The notes under the pieces are model-generated. The model was not told the origin of the DNA. It saw only the letters and a list, made by a program, of their open reading frames with translations, and did no database searches. DNA of 7,298 nucleotides from JANLTP01 sp031363055 (lineage in GTDB: Bacteria; Pseudomonadota; Gammaproteobacteria; Burkholderiales; Burkholderiaceae_E): contig JANLTP010000197.1 of assembly GCA_031363055.1 (NCBI GenBank), positions 1 to 7,298 on the forward strand, written 5' to 3'. Shown one piece after another: positions 1-5,541 of the stretch. Every line of letters starts with the position of its first letter. The stretch's first letter is position 1. The position numbers were made by a program, and so were the translations under genes.

Positions 1-190
1 GGATAACCAATCGCCACCGCAAGCGACGAGTTATCCGGATCTGGTGGCGGTCGCCAACACCACCATGAATCAGACCGGCCAGGCGATCGAAGCGATTGCG
101 ATATTGATGGCAGTTTATTTGAGCATCAGCCTGAGTATTTCAGCGTTTATGAACTGGTACAACAGCCGGGTACGGCTGGTTGAACGCTGA
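1..190 (+). CDS. aapQ: Amino-acid ABC transporter permease, C-terminal end (AapQ/BztB-like)
   Basis: This is the last 62 residues of a gene whose start lies upstream of the window; it reads in frame from base 2 to a TGA at 188-190. The peptide contains a final hydrophobic segment (from about GQAIEAIAILMAVYLSISL onward) and ends in MNWYNSRVRLVER. This matches the C-terminal end of inner-membrane permeases of the polar amino-acid uptake family (HAAT/PAAT, AapQ or BztB). The conserved cytoplasmic EAA loop would lie further upstream and is not visible. The next gene begins on the last base of this stop codon and encodes the partner permease, and an ATPase follows. That order (Q-M-P) is what makes the AapQ assignment likely. 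Which amino acids are carried cannot be told from this fragment. Confidence 0.85.
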   Translation, partial: DNQSPPQATSYPDLVAVANTTMNQTGQAIEAIAILMAVYLSISLSISAFMNWYNSRVRLVER

Positions 191-1230
191 TGGCCTGGCT
201 CAGAAAAAACCTGTTCTCCTCGCCGCTCAATGCCCTGATCACGCTGGTCATGCTGGCGATGCTCGTCTGGATAGTGCCGAAGGCAGCGGGCTGGCTGTTC
301 ATTAATGCGGTCTGGGGCAATGCCGGCCTGCAGGCCTGTGATGCGGCACGTGGCACCGGTGCCTGCTGGGCAGTGGTGTGGGAAAAATTTCGCTTCATGA
401 TGTTCGGGGTTTATCCGTTCGAGCAGCAATGGCGGCCGGGCCTGGTGATCGTCCTGTTATGTCTGCTGCTGGTGGTTTCAACCTGGCGGATACTCTGGAA
501 CGGGTCACTGATTGCCCTCTGGATGGTCGGTATCGCGCTCACCTTCTGGCTGATGGGCGGTGGGCTCGGACTGGCAGCGGTTCGCACCGAACAATGGGGT
601 GGCTTACCGGTCACCTTGATGCTGTCCATCTTCGGCATCGGCTTTGCGTTTCCGATCGGCGTGCTGTTGGCGCTCGGGCGGCGCAGCCAACTGCCGATCG
701 TGCGCTCGCTGTCGGTCATTTACATTGAAGTCGTGCGCGGCGTGCCGTTGATTACCGTGCTGTTCATGGCGAGCGTCATGTTTGCACTGTTTCTGCCCGA
801 GGGTGTACGTATTGACCAGTTACTGCGCGCCCAAGTCGCGATTATCCTGTTTGTGGCGGCCTATTTGGCCGAAGCGGTTCGCGGCGGCTTGCAGGCCGTT
901 CCCAAAGGCCAGTATGAGGCGGCTGAGGCGCTGGGGCTACCGTACTGGAAAATGACTGGCCTGATCATTTTGCCGCAAGCACTGCGGATTTCCATTCCCC
1001 CGATTGTCAACAGCTTTATCTCGTTGTTCAAGGACACTTCACTGGTGGTCATCATTGCGATCTACGATTTTGCCTATGCCGTCAAGAAGTCCGTCGAAAC
1101 CGACTTTGCCTGGAAGAAGTATTTTATTGAGGCGTTCCTGTTCTCGATCCTGATTTATTGGATTTTCTGTTTCGCCATGTCGAAGTACAGTCAGCGGCTC
1201 GAGCGTGATCTTGCGCATGAACACCGATGA
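190..1230 (+). CDS. aapM: Amino-acid ABC transporter permease (AapM/BztC-like)
   Basis: Integral inner-membrane subunit of 346 residues that should pair with the preceding permease to form the channel of a general L-amino-acid importer. Hydrophobic segments occur near residues 14-36, 84-98, 104-122, 139-162, 176-202, 212-230 and 312-330. The long N-terminal part before the transport domain is typical of AapM/BztC rather than of short His/Gln permeases. The EAA loop that docks on the ATPase is clear at about 243-266 (EAAEALGLPYWKMTG, then LPQALR), followed by a conserved segment around NSFISLFKDTSL (274-285). The ATG shares its A with the upstream TGA (TGATG), there is no strong ribosome-binding site, and translational coupling to the upstream gene is likely. 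The ATPase gene follows after 43 bases. The family call is firm; the substrate range is inferred from the family, which takes up acidic and other polar amino acids. Confidence 0.92.
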   Translation: MAWLRKNLFSSPLNALITLVMLAMLVWIVPKAAGWLFINAVWGNAGLQACDAARGTGACWAVVWEKFRFMMFGVYPFEQQWRPGLVIVLLCLLLVVSTWRILWNGSLIALWMVGIALTFWLMGGGLGLAAVRTEQWGGLPVTLMLSIFGIGFAFPIGVLLALGRRSQLPIVRSLSVIYIEVVRGVPLITVLFMASVMFALFLPEGVRIDQLLRAQVAIILFVAAYLAEAVRGGLQAVPKGQYEAAEALGLPYWKMTGLIILPQALRISIPPIVNSFISLFKDTSLVVIIAIYDFAYAVKKSVETDFAWKKYFIEAFLFSILIYWIFCFAMSKYSQRLERDLAHEHR

Positions 1231-1273
1231 ATCGCCGCCACCCAACTAATATGACCCACCGCCGAGGTCTTGC

Positions 1274-2026
1274 ATGAGTGACACTGCCGACGTTGCGGCC
1301 ATCCACATCGAGCAGATGAACAAATGGTTCGGTCAATTCCATGTGCTCAAGAATATCAATTTGACGGTTCGCAAGGGCGAGCGCATCGTCATTTGCGGTC
1401 CTTCGGGTTCCGGTAAATCAACCCTGATCCGCGTCATCAACCGGCTTGAAGTTCATCAGGAGGGGCGTATCACCGTCAATGGCGTCGAGATGACCGAAAA
1501 ATTGAAAAACATTGACGAAATTCGCTCGAATGTTGGCATGGTCTTTCAGCACTTCAACCTGTTTCCGCACCTGAGTGTGCTCGATAACTGTACGATCGCG
1601 CCGATCTGGGTCAAGCGCCAACCCAAGGCAGTGGCCGAAGCGGCTGCGCGAAACATGCTCGAGCGGGTGCATATCGCCGAGCAGGCCGATAAATTTCCGG
1701 GCCAGCTCTCGGGTGGGCAGCAGCAGCGGGTCGCCATCGCGCGTGCGTTATGCATGAACCCGTCGATCATGCTGTTCGACGAGCCGACGTCAGCGCTTGA
1801 CCCGGAGATGGTCAAGGAGGTGCTCGACACCATGATCATGCTGGCTCGGGAAGGGATGACGATGATTTGTGTTACCCATGAAATGGGATTTGCGCGCGCC
1901 GTCGCCGACCAGGTGATCTTCATGGACAAAGGTGAAATCGTCGAACAGAACACGCCCGAAGAGTTCTTTAACAACCCGAAAAACGAGCGCAGCAAGCAAT
2001 TTCTGAGTCAGATTCTGGATCGCTGA
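1274..2026 (+). CDS. aapP: Amino-acid ABC transporter ATP-binding protein (AapP/BztD-like)
   Basis: Cytoplasmic ATPase of 250 residues that powers the permease pair encoded just upstream. All nucleotide-binding motifs are intact: Walker A GPSGSGKST (42-50), Q-loop Gln92 in VFQHFNLFPHL, signature LSGGQQQR (145-152), Walker B IMLFDEP (165-171), D-loop SALD (173-176) and switch His202 in VTHEMGFA. The length and the wording around these motifs are standard for the GlnQ/HisP/AapP group. The start at 1274 has GAGG at 1264-1267, six bases upstream. An eight-codon frame (1251-1277) ends on the TGA that overlaps this start codon. The stop codon forms the first three bases of a heptad repeat array. 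The family is certain; the Aap/Bzt naming rests on the two neighbouring permeases. Confidence 0.95.
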   Translation: MSDTADVAAIHIEQMNKWFGQFHVLKNINLTVRKGERIVICGPSGSGKSTLIRVINRLEVHQEGRITVNGVEMTEKLKNIDEIRSNVGMVFQHFNLFPHLSVLDNCTIAPIWVKRQPKAVAEAAARNMLERVHIAEQADKFPGQLSGGQQQRVAIARALCMNPSIMLFDEPTSALDPEMVKEVLDTMIMLAREGMTMICVTHEMGFARAVADQVIFMDKGEIVEQNTPEEFFNNPKNERSKQFLSQILDR

Positions 2027-2072
2027 AGTTTGAAGTATGAAGTTTGAAATCTGAAGTTTGAAATGTGCAATC
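2024..2072 (+). repeat. Tandem 7-base repeat array, consensus TGAARTN
   Basis: Seven consecutive heptads can be read: TGAAGTT (2024), TGAAGTA (2031), TGAAGTT (2038), TGAAATC (2045), TGAAGTT (2052), TGAAATG (2059) and a diverged TGCAATC (2066). At a larger scale the 11-mer TGAAGTTTGAA occurs perfectly three times, at 2024, 2038 and 2052, exactly 14 bases apart. The first unit supplies the TGA stop of the ATPase gene. Because the period is 7, the TGA in successive units falls in all three reading frames. The array is purine-rich and not self-complementary, so it is not a hairpin terminator. Its function is unknown; replication slippage is the simplest origin. Confidence 0.85.
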
Positions 2073-2096
2073 GAATGAATCGTGATATTGAAGAAT

Positions 2097-2129
2097 CGAG
2101 ATCCCAAATGAAACGAGATCCCCAATGAA
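2097..2129 (+). repeat. 17-base direct duplication carrying the downstream start codon
   Basis: CGAGATCCCAAATGAA at 2097-2112 and CGAGATCCCCAATGAA at 2114-2129 differ at one base and lie 17 bases apart; a further CGAG follows at 2131, in the same period. Each copy holds a weak Shine-Dalgarno-like GAG followed by an ATG. The ATG of the second copy (2125) starts the flavoprotein gene. The ATG of the first copy (2108) is out of frame with it and opens a six-codon frame, MKRDPQ, whose TGA (2126-2128) overlaps the real start. The duplication therefore doubled the translation-initiation site. Confidence 0.75.
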
Positions 2130-3060
2130 CCGAGTCATTGCGCACACCGGTGCCCGTTACCCGATCGTGCAAGCGCCCATGGGCTGGATTGCCCGTACTC
2201 AGTTGGCCTCGGCGGTTTCGCGCGCCGGCGGTCTGGGAATCATTGAAACCTCGTCCGGTGAGACCGAAAACTGCAAGGCGGAAATCACCCGGATGCTTGC
2301 CCTGGATCTGCCGTTTGGCGTGAACTTGCCAATTCGTTTTCTGAAGGACGACGCCATGTTGCGCTTTGTTTGCGATAGCGGCATCAAATTTGTGACGACC
2401 TCAGCGGGCAGCCCGGCCAAGTTTATTGCCCCACTGAAGGCGGCCGGCATTGTGGTTTACCACGCTGTGCCGACGCTCGATACCGCCCTCAAATGCGTCG
2501 ACGCCGGTATCGATGGACTGGTCGTGGAAGGCGCTGAAGGCGGCGGCTTCAAGAATCCGGAGGAAGTCTCCAGCATGGTGTTGCTGCAAGCCATTCGCGA
2601 GCGGGTTGACGTCCCACTGATCGCCGCCGGCGGCATTTGTGACGGCCGAGGTATGGCAGCGGCGTTCGCACTGGGCGCGGAGGGCATTCAAATGGGTACC
2701 CGGTTCGTGAGCTCGCTTGAAAGTCCGGTTCACCAAAACTACAAGCAGGCAATCGTCAGTGCGGAGGCGACCAGCACCTTCGTGCTGAACAAGAAATCCT
2801 CACCCTGTATTCGCGCCTTGAAGTCAAACCGGACACAGGCGATCTACGACGCGGGTCTCATGCCTGTCGATGCGCTCAAGGGTATTCGGCAGGTTTATTT
2901 CGACGGTGATATGGAAGCCGCGCCCGCTCTGGCCGGTCAAAGCGCCGGCTTGATTCACGAGGTGAAATCTGCGCAGCAGATCATCGATGATACGGTCGCC
3001 GAGTTCTTTGCGATCACCGAGCGCCTGGGCGCCTTGAGCCGGGCCCGGAACTTCGGCTGA
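2125..3060 (+). CDS. FMN-dependent nitronate monooxygenase-like oxidoreductase
   Basis: Cytoplasmic TIM-barrel flavoprotein of 311 residues in the nitronate monooxygenase / 2-nitropropane dioxygenase / FabK superfamily. Members oxidise alkyl nitronates or use NAD(P)H and FMN to reduce quinones or enoyl groups. Visible motifs are PIVQAPMGWI (13-22), AGGLGIIETSS (34-44), the strand FGVNLPI (64-70), VVEGAEGGGF (133-142), the phosphate-binding stretch PLIAAGGICDGRGM (164-177) and ALGAEGIQMGTRF (182-194). In well-studied members the sequence E-A-G-G-H supplies the catalytic His; here the aligned position is Phe142, so the usual chemistry may not apply and a general 'NAD(P)H-flavin oxidoreductase' label is safer. 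The start at 2125 has GAG at 2115-2117 as a weak ribosome-binding site. The gene lies 98 bases after the ABC ATPase and 52 bases before an aminotransferase. Fold and cofactor are confident; substrate is unknown. Confidence 0.85.
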   Translation: MNRVIAHTGARYPIVQAPMGWIARTQLASAVSRAGGLGIIETSSGETENCKAEITRMLALDLPFGVNLPIRFLKDDAMLRFVCDSGIKFVTTSAGSPAKFIAPLKAAGIVVYHAVPTLDTALKCVDAGIDGLVVEGAEGGGFKNPEEVSSMVLLQAIRERVDVPLIAAGGICDGRGMAAAFALGAEGIQMGTRFVSSLESPVHQNYKQAIVSAEATSTFVLNKKSSPCIRALKSNRTQAIYDAGLMPVDALKGIRQVYFDGDMEAAPALAGQSAGLIHEVKSAQQIIDDTVAEFFAITERLGALSRARNFG

Positions 3061-3112
3061 GCACCCCTACTCAAGCCCGACACCTTTCTGGACGCGGTAG
3101 TATCGTGCAATC

Positions 3113-4444
3113 ATGAGTCGCGTCATTCACCGGCATCTTCACAAGTCCTATCCGAGTGCTGCCCGTTCGTCGGGTATCACCATTACCGATGTTGACGGCC
3201 GGCAATATATCGACGCGTCTGGCGGTGCAGCGGTGTCTTGCCTGGGTCATGCACATCCTGATGTGCTGGCTGCCATGCATCACCAGATCGATGAACTGGC
3301 CTATGCCCACACCAGTTTTTTCACGACCGACGTTGCCGAGGAACTGGCCGATCATCTGGTGAGTCATGCGCCGGACGGCCTTGGCCATGTTTATTTTGTT
3401 TCCGGCGGATCCGAAGCGGTCGAGGCGGCGCTGAAAATGGCGCGGCAGTACTTCGTCGAAATCGGTCAACCGCAGCGCCGTCAATTTGTCGCACGCCGGC
3501 AGAGCTATCACGGCAATACGCTCGGCGCGCTGGCCGTTGGCGGCAATGTCTGGCGACGCCAGCAGTTTGCGCCGCTGCTGATCGACGTGACCCACGTTGC
3601 ACCGTGTTATGAGTACCGCGACCGCCTCGAGCATGAAACCGCACAACAGTACGGAGTGCGACTGGCACTTGAGCTTGAAGAGACCTTGCACAAGCTGGGA
3701 CCGCAGACCGTGATTGCCTTTGTCGCCGAAACGGTGGGCGGCGCGACCGCCGGAGTGCTCGCGCCGGTACCGGGTTACTTGCAGCGGGTACGCGAAGTCT
3801 GCGATCGGCATGGCGTGTTGTTGATGCTTGATGAAGTCATGTGTGGCATGGGTCGCACCGGCTTTTTGCACGCCTGCCAAGAGGACGGCGTCTGTCCGGA
3901 CCTGCTGGTCATTGCCAAGGGACTGGGCGGCGGTTACCAGCCGATTGGCGCCGTGTTGGCTGCCAACAAGATTGTTGACGCCTTCAGCCGCGGCACAGGC
4001 TTTTTCCAGCATGGTCACACTTATCTGGGCCACCCGGTTGCCTGCGCTGCCGCGCTGGCCGTCCAAAAAGTCATTCAGCGCGATCGCCTGCTGGAGAATG
4101 TGCTTAAGCAAGGCGAGTATCTGCAGGCGCAATTGCAGCGTGCCTTCGGGGAGCATCCGCACGTCGGCGATATCCGGGGGCGCGGCCTGTTCAGAGCGAT
4201 TGAACTGGTCGCGAACCGCAGCCTGAAGACTGCCTTTGATCCAGCCAGAAATGTCCATGCGCGCATCAAGCAAAATGCCATGGAGCGGGGCCTGATGGTT
4301 TACCCGATGGGCGGCACGATCGATGGCAAGCACGGCGATCACGTACTGATCGCGCCGCCCTTTATCGTCAAGCCGCATGAGATCGATGCGATCGTCGAGC
4401 GTCTGTCGGCGGCCCTCGACGCGTCGATTGCTTCTTCTGCCTGA
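3113..4444 (+). CDS. Class III PLP-dependent aminotransferase
   Basis: Cytoplasmic fold-type I aminotransferase of 443 residues, a normal length for the class III family (omega-amino-acid:pyruvate, GabT- and BioA-like enzymes). The PLP site is complete. SGGSEA (97-102) and SYHG (131-134) hold the phosphate and ring. E206 lies in AETVGGATAG, where most relatives have EPV or EPI. D240 in LLMLDEVMCGMGRTG contacts the pyridine nitrogen. K269 in IAKGLGGGYQPIGA is the Schiff-base lysine. A GHTYLGHPVACAAAL segment (301-315) and a RGRGLF segment (355-360) complete the family pattern. No clear Shine-Dalgarno precedes the ATG at 3113, so the start is less certain, but the N-terminus runs directly into a family-like sequence. 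It would move an amino group from an amino acid or amine to a keto acid. Its position after an amino-acid importer and a flavoprotein suggests catabolism. The donor cannot be read from sequence. Confidence 0.92.
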   Translation: MSRVIHRHLHKSYPSAARSSGITITDVDGRQYIDASGGAAVSCLGHAHPDVLAAMHHQIDELAYAHTSFFTTDVAEELADHLVSHAPDGLGHVYFVSGGSEAVEAALKMARQYFVEIGQPQRRQFVARRQSYHGNTLGALAVGGNVWRRQQFAPLLIDVTHVAPCYEYRDRLEHETAQQYGVRLALELEETLHKLGPQTVIAFVAETVGGATAGVLAPVPGYLQRVREVCDRHGVLLMLDEVMCGMGRTGFLHACQEDGVCPDLLVIAKGLGGGYQPIGAVLAANKIVDAFSRGTGFFQHGHTYLGHPVACAAALAVQKVIQRDRLLENVLKQGEYLQAQLQRAFGEHPHVGDIRGRGLFRAIELVANRSLKTAFDPARNVHARIKQNAMERGLMVYPMGGTIDGKHGDHVLIAPPFIVKPHEIDAIVERLSAALDASIASSA

Positions 4445-4478
4445 TTCGCCGATTTCAAACCGGAGATTTTTAATTCAT

Positions 4479-4499
4479 CCGATCATTGGTCCGATCATT
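4479..4499 (+). repeat. Short direct repeat CCGATCATT (two copies, 12-base period)
   Basis: CCGATCATT occurs at 4479-4487 and again at 4491-4499 in the 92-base gap between the aminotransferase and the TAXI gene. A looser relative, CCGATTTCAAAC, lies at 4449-4460 and resembles CCGATCATTCAAAC at 4491-4504. The surrounding sequence is AT-richer than the genes. A direct repeat 12 bases apart could be an operator half-site pair, or simply slippage. I see no convincing -35/-10 pair beside it. Confidence 0.5.
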
Positions 4500-4525
4500 C
4501 AAACATTTATCCATGCAAACAATCA

Positions 4526-4530
4526 GCGAG
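4526..4530 (+). promoter_or_regulatory. Ribosome-binding site deciding the TAXI gene start
   Basis: GCGAG lies six bases before the ATG at 4537. The two earlier in-frame candidates, TTG at 4486 and ATG at 4513, have no Shine-Dalgarno at a usable distance; the nearest stronger motif, GGAGA at 4462-4466, is about 19 bases before the TTG. Starting at 4537 also gives a normal signal peptide (basic MSNKRIK, then a hydrophobic stretch), whereas the earlier starts would add 9-17 polar residues in front of it. Confidence 0.55.
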
Positions 4531-4536
4531 CCCTCA

Positions 4537-5538
4537 ATGTCGAATAAACGAATCAAACCGAATCTGCCCCAATTGCTATTCACCGGCGCAATAACGGCTG
4601 TCGTCATCGTTGGTCTGTTCGCGCCATCCGTGCAAGCGCAACAGAAATTCGTGACGGTCGGCACCGGTGGCGTCACCGGCGTTTATTACGCGGCCGGCGG
4701 CGCCATTTGCCGACTGGTCAACAAGGATCGCGCCAAACACGGTATTCGTTGTTCGGTTGAATCAACCGGCGGATCGGTCTTCAACGTCAATACCATCAAG
4801 GTCGGCGAACTTGATATCGGCTTTGCCCAATCCGATGTTCAGTACAACGCTGTCAAGGGACTCGGGCCGTTCAAGGACTCGGGTGCGTTTGGCGATTTGC
4901 GCGCGGTGTTTTCGGTGCATCCGGAGCCGTTTACCGTGCTCGCGCGCAAGGAGGCGAACATCAAGACCTTTGCCGACTTCAAGGGCAAGCGATTCAACGT
5001 CGGCAATCCCGGTTCCGGTACGCGTTCATCGCTCGAAGAACTGATCGGTGCATTGGGTTGGAAGCTGACCGACTTTGCGCTGGCGGCCGAGTTGAAGGCC
5101 GACGAGCATGGACCGGCCTTGTGCGACGGCAAGATTGACGGCTTCTTCTACGGCGTTGGGCATCCTTCAGCCAACATTCAGGATCCAACGACCTCGTGCG
5201 GCGCCAAGCTGATTTCGATCGGCGGAGCGCAGGTCGAGAAGTTGATTGCCGAGAAGCCCTATTATGCGCAGGCCACTATTCCCGGTGGCATGTACCCCGG
5301 CAATCCGGATGCGACGCAGACTTATGGTGTGTTGGCAACGGTAGTGGCTTCATCGAAGGCGCCCGCCGATACGGTTTATCAGGTTGTGCGGGCTGTGTTC
5401 GAAAATTTTGATGAGTTCAAAAAACTCCATCCGGCCTTGGGCGTGCTCAGACCGGAGAGCATGGTCAAGGACGGACTGTCAGCGCCGCTGCATGAGGGCG
5501 CCGTGCGCTATTACAAGGAAAAGGGCTGGATCAAATAG
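4537..5538 (+). CDS. TAXI-family TRAP transporter solute-binding protein
   Basis: Periplasmic binding protein of 333 residues from the chosen ATG. Residues 1-34 form a Sec signal peptide: basic start, hydrophobic core LLFTGAITAVVIVGLF, and a likely cut after VQA before QQKFVTVG. The mature part carries the TAXI hallmarks: GTGGVTGVYYAAGGAICRLV (42-61), the segment VESTGGSVFNVNTIKVGELD (74-93) followed by FAQSD, and NVGNPGSGTRSSLEELIGAL (154-173). Cysteines at 58 and 72 (ICRLV, IRCSV) and at 196 and 221 (ALCDG, TSCGA) could form periplasmic disulfides. TAXI proteins deliver carboxylates or amino acids such as glutamate to fused TRAP membrane subunits (DctQM-type), but none is encoded in this window, so the membrane partner must be elsewhere. 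The Rieske oxygenase gene starts three bases after the stop, which suggests the ligand may be that enzyme's substrate or a relative. Confidence 0.93.
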   Translation: MSNKRIKPNLPQLLFTGAITAVVIVGLFAPSVQAQQKFVTVGTGGVTGVYYAAGGAICRLVNKDRAKHGIRCSVESTGGSVFNVNTIKVGELDIGFAQSDVQYNAVKGLGPFKDSGAFGDLRAVFSVHPEPFTVLARKEANIKTFADFKGKRFNVGNPGSGTRSSLEELIGALGWKLTDFALAAELKADEHGPALCDGKIDGFFYGVGHPSANIQDPTTSCGAKLISIGGAQVEKLIAEKPYYAQATIPGGMYPGNPDATQTYGVLATVVASSKAPADTVYQVVRAVFENFDEFKKLHPALGVLRPESMVKDGLSAPLHEGAVRYYKEKGWIK

Positions 5539-5541
5539 CTT

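Noticed and set aside
1546..1995. A 149-codon minus-strand frame inside the ATPase gene.
   Set aside because: It lies wholly opposite a gene with every ABC ATPase motif intact, and its own translation is low in recognisable features.
2058..2089. Possible promoter: TTGAAA at 2058-2063 with TGATAT or GATATT near 2083-2089.
   Set aside because: The spacer is 19-20 bases and the -10 matches are poor; TTGAAA is also part of the repeat array, so the match is expected by composition.
2024..2134. CRISPR-like array, suggested by the regular repeats.
   Set aside because: Repeats are 7-17 bases with 0-3 bases between them, with no unique spacers of usable length and no cas genes.
3037..3058. Possible terminator hairpin at the end of the flavoprotein gene (AGCCG ... 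CGGCT with an internal CCGGGCCCGG palindrome).
   Set aside because: It lies inside the coding sequence, the stem is short with a long loop, and no T-run follows.
3071..4378. A 435-codon open frame on the minus strand covering nearly the whole aminotransferase gene.
   Set aside because: Its codons are the exact reverse complements of the aminotransferase codons, so it stays open simply because the gene avoids TTA, CTA and TCA. Its translation shows no recognisable domain, while the plus-strand frame has complete PLP-enzyme motifs.
4486..4536. Longer N-terminus for the TAXI protein from TTG 4486 or ATG 4513.
   Set aside because: Neither has a ribosome-binding site at usable distance, and both would put polar residues ahead of a normal signal peptide; ATG 4537 has GCGAG at six bases.
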